Assembly (NCBI GenBank): GCA_003254925.1 | Contig: QANZ01046319.1 | Span: forward strand, 66,976 to 130,975 | Source: Chamaecrista fasciculata | Taxonomy: Eukaryota; Streptophyta; Magnoliopsida; Fabales; Fabaceae | Direction of reading: 5' to 3' | Length of the DNA: 64,000 nucleotides | Shown here: positions 57,801-64,000 of the stretch, piece after piece | Position numbering within the stretch: position 1 is the stretch's first letter | Layout of the letters: every line of letters starts with the position of its first letter | Notes under the pieces: model-generated | What the model saw: the letters and a program-made list of their open reading frames with translations, nothing else | What the model was told of the DNA's origin: nothing | Database searches by the model: none | Translations under genes and position numbers: made by a program

Positions 57801-60800
57801 AGATATGACTGACTTGATCTCTTCTCTGACATTTTCTTTGTTTTTGTATAGGCTGTCACCAAAGCAAAGTTGGGTTATGATCCCCTAGAGGTGAACCCAG
57901 AAGACATGGTTCGCTTTGCAAAGGAAAAGCCTCAGGTATGAGTGGTTCAAATTGTTAAATGAATTTGAAATTGTGTGTTAGAGACGTGATCGATAAAAGA
58001 ATTTTGCTCTTTTAAAATTGGTAAATTGTTGAGTAGATGGTTCTTCTATTTGGTTGCATGACAACTACGATTGTTCATATTTGAGTGAGTATTCAATCCC
58101 CTTTTCCTCCTTCCCCCACTCCCCTCCCAAAATAAATAAATAAAAACAGTTTTCCCTCAGGATATTCCATATTTCAGCACTTAGAGTTTTCAATTCTAAA
58201 TGTTAAGCTTCATAGTGGTCTCAAGATATCTTAATCACTTCCCTTTTTCTTTTGTTATTACAGATGATGGCCTCCTATTCCGTTTCTGATGCTGTGGCAA
58301 CATATTACTTATATACAACCTATGTTCATCCCTTTATTTTTTCTCTTGCCACAATTATACCCATGTCACCAGATGAGGTTTTGCGTAAAGGCAGTGGGAC
58401 CCTCTGTGAAATGTTGCTCATGGTCCAGGTGGGTACATACACATATCATTACTGAAATTAATACCAAATTTTATTTCAAGACCTCTAGTTCCCTCAATAA
58501 TTCAAAATTATGTTTGCATCTGTTACAGGCTTACAAGGCCAATGTGATCTGCCCTAACAAGCACCAATCTGATCCAGAGAAGTTTTACAACAATCACCTT
58601 CTTGAGAGTGAGACATACATAGGTGGCCATGTGGAGTGTCTTGAAAGTGGTGTATTTAGATCTGATATTCCAACTAGTTTTGCACTTGAACCATCTGCCT
58701 ACGAGGTCTATTATCCCATCGAAAAGAACTGTTGACTCTGCCATCCTTTTTATAATATGACCATGAGATGCTATCTTATTGAGCTATTTCATATCTTTAA
58801 GGAATGATTTTGTTTTTCCATCTTGTGAATTTTTAGAATACTCAATTATGTTCTCATTAGGCTAATTAGACTAATATATACAAGGCTCCTATTCTAATTT
58901 AGGGAATAAAATAAAATACATAATAAATGTGATAAAGCCTATTTACAATTACTAAAAATAAATAATAAAAGGTAGACCACACAATAGGGTCACCAACACA
59001 TCTGCTTATTTCCTAAGTCATCATCTTCTCAACAAATGAAAAGATCTTCTTTTTTCATTTTTGGTGTGGGGGTGCGAGGGTTGTTAAAACTTTCTGCATA
59101 TTTCCTTGGAGTATCATGCAGTTCTGGTTTGACATAATTTCCAGAAAACTAATATAGCGTTGCATTATTTCTGACTTCCTATACAAATGCTGGACTGACC
59201 TGGATTGTTTGGGTTTCAGCAATTGATCAACAATCTTGATCGAGACTTGCAATATGCTATAAGAGTAGAGGGTAAGATGGACTTGGATTCTGTCTCTAAT
59301 TATGATGAAGTGAAGAATGCCATCATGGAGAAGGTACTTTTATGATTCTGTCTGGCCAAATTTGTGTGTTCCAATACTTGTCTAGAATCTAGATTAATGT
59401 TTTAATCTCTATTATAAGTTGTTTGATTTTATGTTACAAAGTATTTTTGCTTTTCATGTCATTTCAGCTACATTTTTTTTTGTGCAAAACTGAATTACAG
59501 TGTGCATTCACTTAAAAATGATCTTTACTTGTACCTGCAGCTTGGAAAATTGCGAGATGAGCCAGTACGTGATGAATGCCCCCTCATTTACCATCTGGAT
59601 GTTGCTGCTATGTATCCAAACATAATATTAACAAACCGGCTTCAGGTATCATGATCAATAAACTATTTTTGATAGTCATGATCAGAAAGCTTTTCTTTTT
59701 AAAAAAGATTTCTCTGTTTAACACTTAAGTTTGCTTTGCAGCAGGATATGCAATCATAAGATAGGAGTTTGGTTGTTGAGAATGCTGAGGATAAAAATAG
59801 AAAACTTGAAAATTAGTGTGGTCTTTCCAGTCTTTCATTCTGACATCAAAGATTTACACTGTGCATGTATCTCTGATTAATTTTAATATGGATGTCTTTC
59901 AGTATCAATGCTATTCTTTAACTTTGGTTGGCTGCTTTTGTGACAAAATATCTATCATCTCTTGCACTTCTTTTCTGGTTGTCCTGGGTTGTTGGGAGAT
60001 ATTATCCTGAGGAATATGTATATTTTCGCCCTCTCTATGGGAGGATGGCTGTCTGACCCAAGCTAACTAAAGATTCTTGTGTAATTGCAGCCGCCGTCAA
60101 TAGTTACAGATGAGGTCTGCACAGCATGTGATTTCAACCGTCCTGGAAAAACTTGTCTTCGGAAACTTGAGTGGGTTTGGCGTGGAGAAACATTCATGGC
60201 AAGGAAAAGGTGTGTTTTCCTTTTTGGTTAATGTTTGCTCTGATAATTACTTATGTTGTTATAGGAGCATATTTCCAAGTCTGATGAATAATTAATTAGG
60301 GATTTTATTTGAACATTTTCAGTGATTATTATCATTTAAAGAAGCAGATTGAGTCTGAGTTCGTTGAAGGTGCTGATAGGCAGTCATCAAAATCATTTCT
60401 CGACCTGCCCAAGTCAGAGCAACAATCCAGGCTAAAAGATCGTCTAAAGAAATACTGCCAGAAGGTTATGACAGTTTTCTTGGACATGTTTGTTTAAATT
60501 ATATATCATACTAAGTCTTGGTGGCTTACACAGGCATATAAGCGGGTACTTGACAAACCAGTAACTGAACTTCGGGAAGCAGGGATATGCATGCGTGAGA
60601 ATCCATTTTATGTTGACACTGTTCGCAGGTTAGTTAACAACACCTTTTTGAATACTAAATGTTGCCATTGTAATTTTTTTTGAAGAATATATTTATCAGA
60701 AAGTATGCCCACATATGTTTATAATCCTTGGAACATAATGTTTATAAAGCTCATAAATTTAACATATGATCAGGTCAGGTTAACCTTTAGACAGTCACTA

Positions 60801-63800
60801 AGTTTCTTTGCCATATTTTTCATTGCTTGTTGTACTAAGCCCTGTTTTTGGCGTCATCTGTTTCAAGTTTTCGAGATAGAAGATATGAATACAAAGGTCT
60901 TAACAAGGTTTGGAAGGGAAAGTTATCAGAAGCCAAGGCCAGCGGAAATTCTATCAAGATCCAGGAAGCACAAGTATGATTTATATTATTTACTTGTTGA
61001 TTATTTCATTATTACTCACTTTGTTACAATAGTACACTGTTTCCTGACTTAAGTTGATATGATGCACCAGGACATGGTAGTGCTTTATGATTCATTGCAA
61101 CTTGCTCACAAGTGTATACTTAATTCCTTTTACGGATATGTCATGCGCAAGTGAGTGAAGTGACCTCTATACATTTTTTTTGAAATTTAATTGTTGTGAT
61201 TTTCCTTCTTTCCTTTTTATTTTTCTCAAGTGGCTTTTTTTGTATACTTTATATAATAGGGGAGCAAGATGGTACTCTATGGAAATGGCTGGAGTTGTCA
61301 CATATACTGGTGCAAAAATAATTCAGAATGCTCGATTGCTGGTAGAAAAGATAGGAAAGCCACTTGAATTAGATACAGATGGTATCTGGTGTGCACTTCC
61401 TGGATCTTTTCCAGAAAACTTCACTTTCAAAACAAAGTATGTCCTGTTTATTGCGTGGTTATTTATGATATGATTACAGTAGGTCATAAAAACTTATTGA
61501 TCATTTCTTATATTTTGGTAGCATGAAATGCAGGCGTTATCTTTTGTTCTTTTTGTAGTTCTGTTGCTATAAATCTAAATATGCTGACTTATATTTCATA
61601 CATTTCAGAGACTCAAAGAGGAAATTGACTATATCATACCCTTGTGTTATGCTTAATGTTGATGTGGCAAGTAATAATACAAATGATCAGTATCAGGTCA
61701 GCTTAGAGTTTTATTTCCATATTATTTAGATCTTAACATATTGCAAGTGTTTCTGCTTGTCAGTTTTGCAGTTAGTTGAGTGAGTGTAATTACTTGGATT
61801 TTACATGGAGTACATTTTTCTAATTCTGTACCTTAACAGACGCTCACAGATCCCATTAGAAAAACTTATACAACTCATAGTGAATGCTCTATTGAATTTG
61901 AAGTGGATGGACCATACAAGGTATTGTAGATTTGTATTTTATGATATTTATACATATTTCTCTGGATTTCCATAAATGTGTATGTTTTTTTTATATATTC
62001 TTTGATATAGGCAATGATTCTTCCTGCTTCCAAAGAAGAAGGAATTCTAATTAAGAAGCGTTATGCTGTTTTCAATGATGATGGAACCCTAGCAGAGCTG
62101 AAAGGTTTTGAGATCAAGCGCAGAGGTGAACTGAAGCTAATCAAAGTTTTCCAGGTATACTTACGAGGATAATTATCTGATAAGAATAAATGATATAATA
62201 GTTTTCGCTCATGATACAAAAGGAAATATGTGCTTTTGGAACTGAAACTTTTGAATTGAAAAATATTGTACTTGTTAACAACAAGCGGTTTAATTCTTTC
62301 TTTTAAAATGGAAAGTAGCCGAACAACCCTTCCTATAAATGTGGAATTAACAGTTATGAAACTAATGTGTGTATATTCACTCAATTGATGTGTAATAGAA
62401 AAAAAATGTTTTGTCTGAATTTGTTATTTATACCATACTTAGAAGCATAAATGCTGTCACACAAATGCTACAAGGCATCAAAATTTGCATACCGGGTTTC
62501 TTTAGTTCTTTTTTACTTTCAGCTGATTCTATTTTTAAATTTTCAATAAAAAATTCAGAATATGCATATTTGAGTTTACTTCTTTAGTTTATTTATTTAT
62601 AATTTCAAATTTGTTTCTTGTGGCAGGCTGAGCTTTTTGACAAGTTTCTTCATGGGTCGACCATAGAGGAATGTTATTCAGCTGTTGCATCAGTGGCAAA
62701 TCGCTGGCTGGATCTTCTTGATGTATGCTAAAGATCGATGTTTTAGTATATAGTATAATTGATGTATTAGGAGCTGTGATCTTTGTTTGCTCAATGTGCT
62801 TCCATGTGTCCTTTTGTGTGATTTTTTATACTAGCTTGTTGAAGATGCTGATGGTCATGAGACCAGAGACAACTTTCTATCTCCTTGGGATGTCTATTTT
62901 TTATCATCTTATTTGTATTTTCTGTATTTTTTGTCATCTTATTATGTATATTATCTCTGTTTCACAGAACCAAGGAAAGGATATTGCTGATAGTGAGTTG
63001 CTTGATTATATATCAGAATCAAGTACCATGAGCAAGTCTTTAGCCGAGTATGGTGAGCAGAAGTCTTGTGCTGTTACCACTGCTAGACGGCTAGCTGATT
63101 TTCTTGGGGACACAATGGTCAAAGATAAAGGCCTCCGCTGTCAGTACGTAGTAGCATGTGAACCTAAGGTGTGAGTCCATAGTTTGATAAGAAAAATATA
63201 TGAATTACAAATATTTTTCCCTTCTTCATTCACAAAAAAATAATATTTCATCTTTATTTATTGTATGCGCTGAAATCTTCCTCAGTAATATGTTTCATTA
63301 AGAGTGGAAGTATGAGGAGAAACGTATTAATCATTTGGGATAAATATGCTTGACCTTGACATAATTTAAAGTTATAGACAAGCTTGAGGGCTGAAAAATC
63401 CCTACTGCCTTCTTTATTTTTCCTTTATTTGTAATATTTTAAAAGAGTTTTAACTACTAGGTAAACTCTTAAAATAATTATAAAAGATAAATGTCAGACT
63501 CCTGGTAATAACAAACTTGAAATCTAACAAGTTGGAAAGTTACATCTATTAAAAAAAGAAAAAAGCAATTTGGAAAGTTACAAGAGGACCATATGATAGT
63601 TGGGTGGCCAACATAGCAGCAAGAGCACAAGATCTTATAATTAAGAAATCTATTGTATAAGCAATTAGTTTTGAACAATTTATTCAATATTTTTCTTTTT
63701 CTTAAGAGAATATCATATTTTAATGGTTGTGGTATTTCTATTTTCTACAGGATTTGCTTTGATGTCAGAAGTTCTTAGAGTTCATACAGTTTTGTTTACA

Positions 63801-64000
63801 ATTGGTTTATGTGGATTTATTCACCTATTTTTGTATATCATTGATGCTTGTGTATAATTATTTCTTATTTATTTATGAAGTTTCTTTCCAAATAACTGCA
63901 TTTTCTCCTGCTTGTTTATTGTTTACTGACTCCTCTAAAAAAATTGTCTGAGCAGGGAACACCCGTAAGCGAGCGTGCTGTTCCTGTGGCAATATTTGAA
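54806..64000 (+). CDS. POL2: DNA polymerase epsilon catalytic subunit (partial at both ends)
   Basis: This is the leading-strand replicative polymerase of the nucleus, with 3'-5' proofreading. Twenty-three exons join in frame (945 codons): 54806-54966, 55085-55176, 55271-55488, 55945-56031, 56168-56302, 56610-56732, 57852-57935, 58264-58428, 58529-58705, 59220-59333, 59541-59645, 60091-60209, 60323-60464, 60534-60628, 60868-60973, 61071-61150, 61260-61436, 61609-61696, 61840-61920, 62011-62154, 62627-62722, 62968-63168, 63956-64000. All have GT-AG borders. Exo I is FDIETTK (Asp near 55378), exo [11 protein letters not shown] in exon 5, exo III YSVSD near 58273. Polymerase motif A is DVAAMYPN (59598), motif B NSFYGY (exon 16) and motif C DTDG (61372). 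The frame is intact throughout. The N-terminal ~120 residues were not found upstream and the preceding exon is decayed. The first in-frame ATG is 54872. The C-terminal half lies beyond the window. Confidence 0.92.
57024..57215. repeat. Dispersed 'ctttgcgtgccc' repeat in a polymerase intron
   Basis: It begins near tatactaggggctttgcgtgc, contains a short palindrome (gcgtgccctaacgggcacgc) and ends near gaccagaaaggggtgga. It matches 31898-32150 upstream. It lies in the 1119-bp intron 56733-57851, well away from the splice sites. Confidence 0.6.

Noticed and set aside
58289..58735. 148-codon continuous open frame
   Set aside because: It runs across a GT-AG intron of the polymerase gene (58429-58528); the real coding parts are the two separate exons.
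1..64000. CRISPR arrays, bacterial operons, phage or integron structures
   Set aside because: None was seen. The window is plant nuclear DNA; the regular repeats are microsatellites, minisatellites or transposon parts.
1..64000. tRNA, rRNA or snRNA genes
   Set aside because: No cloverleaf with A/B boxes and no rRNA-like or U-RNA-like sequence was recognised by eye. A tRNAscan or Rfam search would be decisive.

Overview
This is a window of plant nuclear DNA, most likely a eudicot. It is AT-rich, has long intergenic spacers, GT-AG introns, many small inverted-repeat transposons, LTR elements and simple-sequence tracts. Single ambiguous bases at 8579, 8684 and 12446 point to a draft assembly. 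The species cannot be named from sequence alone. All recognisable genes lie on the + strand, except for captured or relic fragments.

Positions 1-50 kb hold a tandem cluster of family-1 UDP-glycosyltransferases of the UGT88 type. Four copies look intact: A (3786-6054, one intron), B (13069-16063, one intron), D (30101-31555, no intron) and E (35672-37114, no intron). Three are broken: an exon-2 remnant (9309-9501), copy C (24908-26189, 5'-truncated with a premature stop) and copy F (44046-48540, with an apparent 14-nt deletion that shifts the frame). Copies A, B and F carry an intron at exactly the same place, inside the sugar-donor (PSPG) box between WAPQ and the next codon. Copies C, D and E are uninterrupted there. 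The intact enzymes would be cytosolic and would transfer sugar, probably glucose, from UDP-sugar to small phenolic acceptors. The acceptor cannot be read from the sequence.

The spacers and introns are filled with mobile DNA. Several elements can be delimited by target-site duplications (TSDs). These include Mutator-like inverted-repeat elements with 9-bp or near-9-bp TSDs (907-1455, 17993-18875, 22210-23999, 27397-28609, 47844-48109), of which 27397-28609 carries a captured fasciclin-domain gene fragment. There are hAT-type elements with 8-bp TSDs (14684-15315, 16749-17389, 33206-33551) and an element with TAA duplications just upstream of copy E. A very young Ty1/copia derivative lies at 40053-43284, and a solo Ty3/gypsy-like LTR at 45769-47342 sits inside the intron of copy F.

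From 50.6 kb the landscape changes. There is a 344-bp tandem duplication with a long CTT microsatellite, then relic exons including one with a WD40-repeat signature. The gene for the catalytic subunit of DNA polymerase epsilon then runs off the right edge. Twenty-three in-frame exons (54806-64000, 945 codons) cover the exonuclease domain and polymerase motifs A-C. The exon just upstream is decayed, with a stop and a frameshift, and the exons for the first ~120 residues were not found. This copy may therefore be N-terminally truncated or chimeric.
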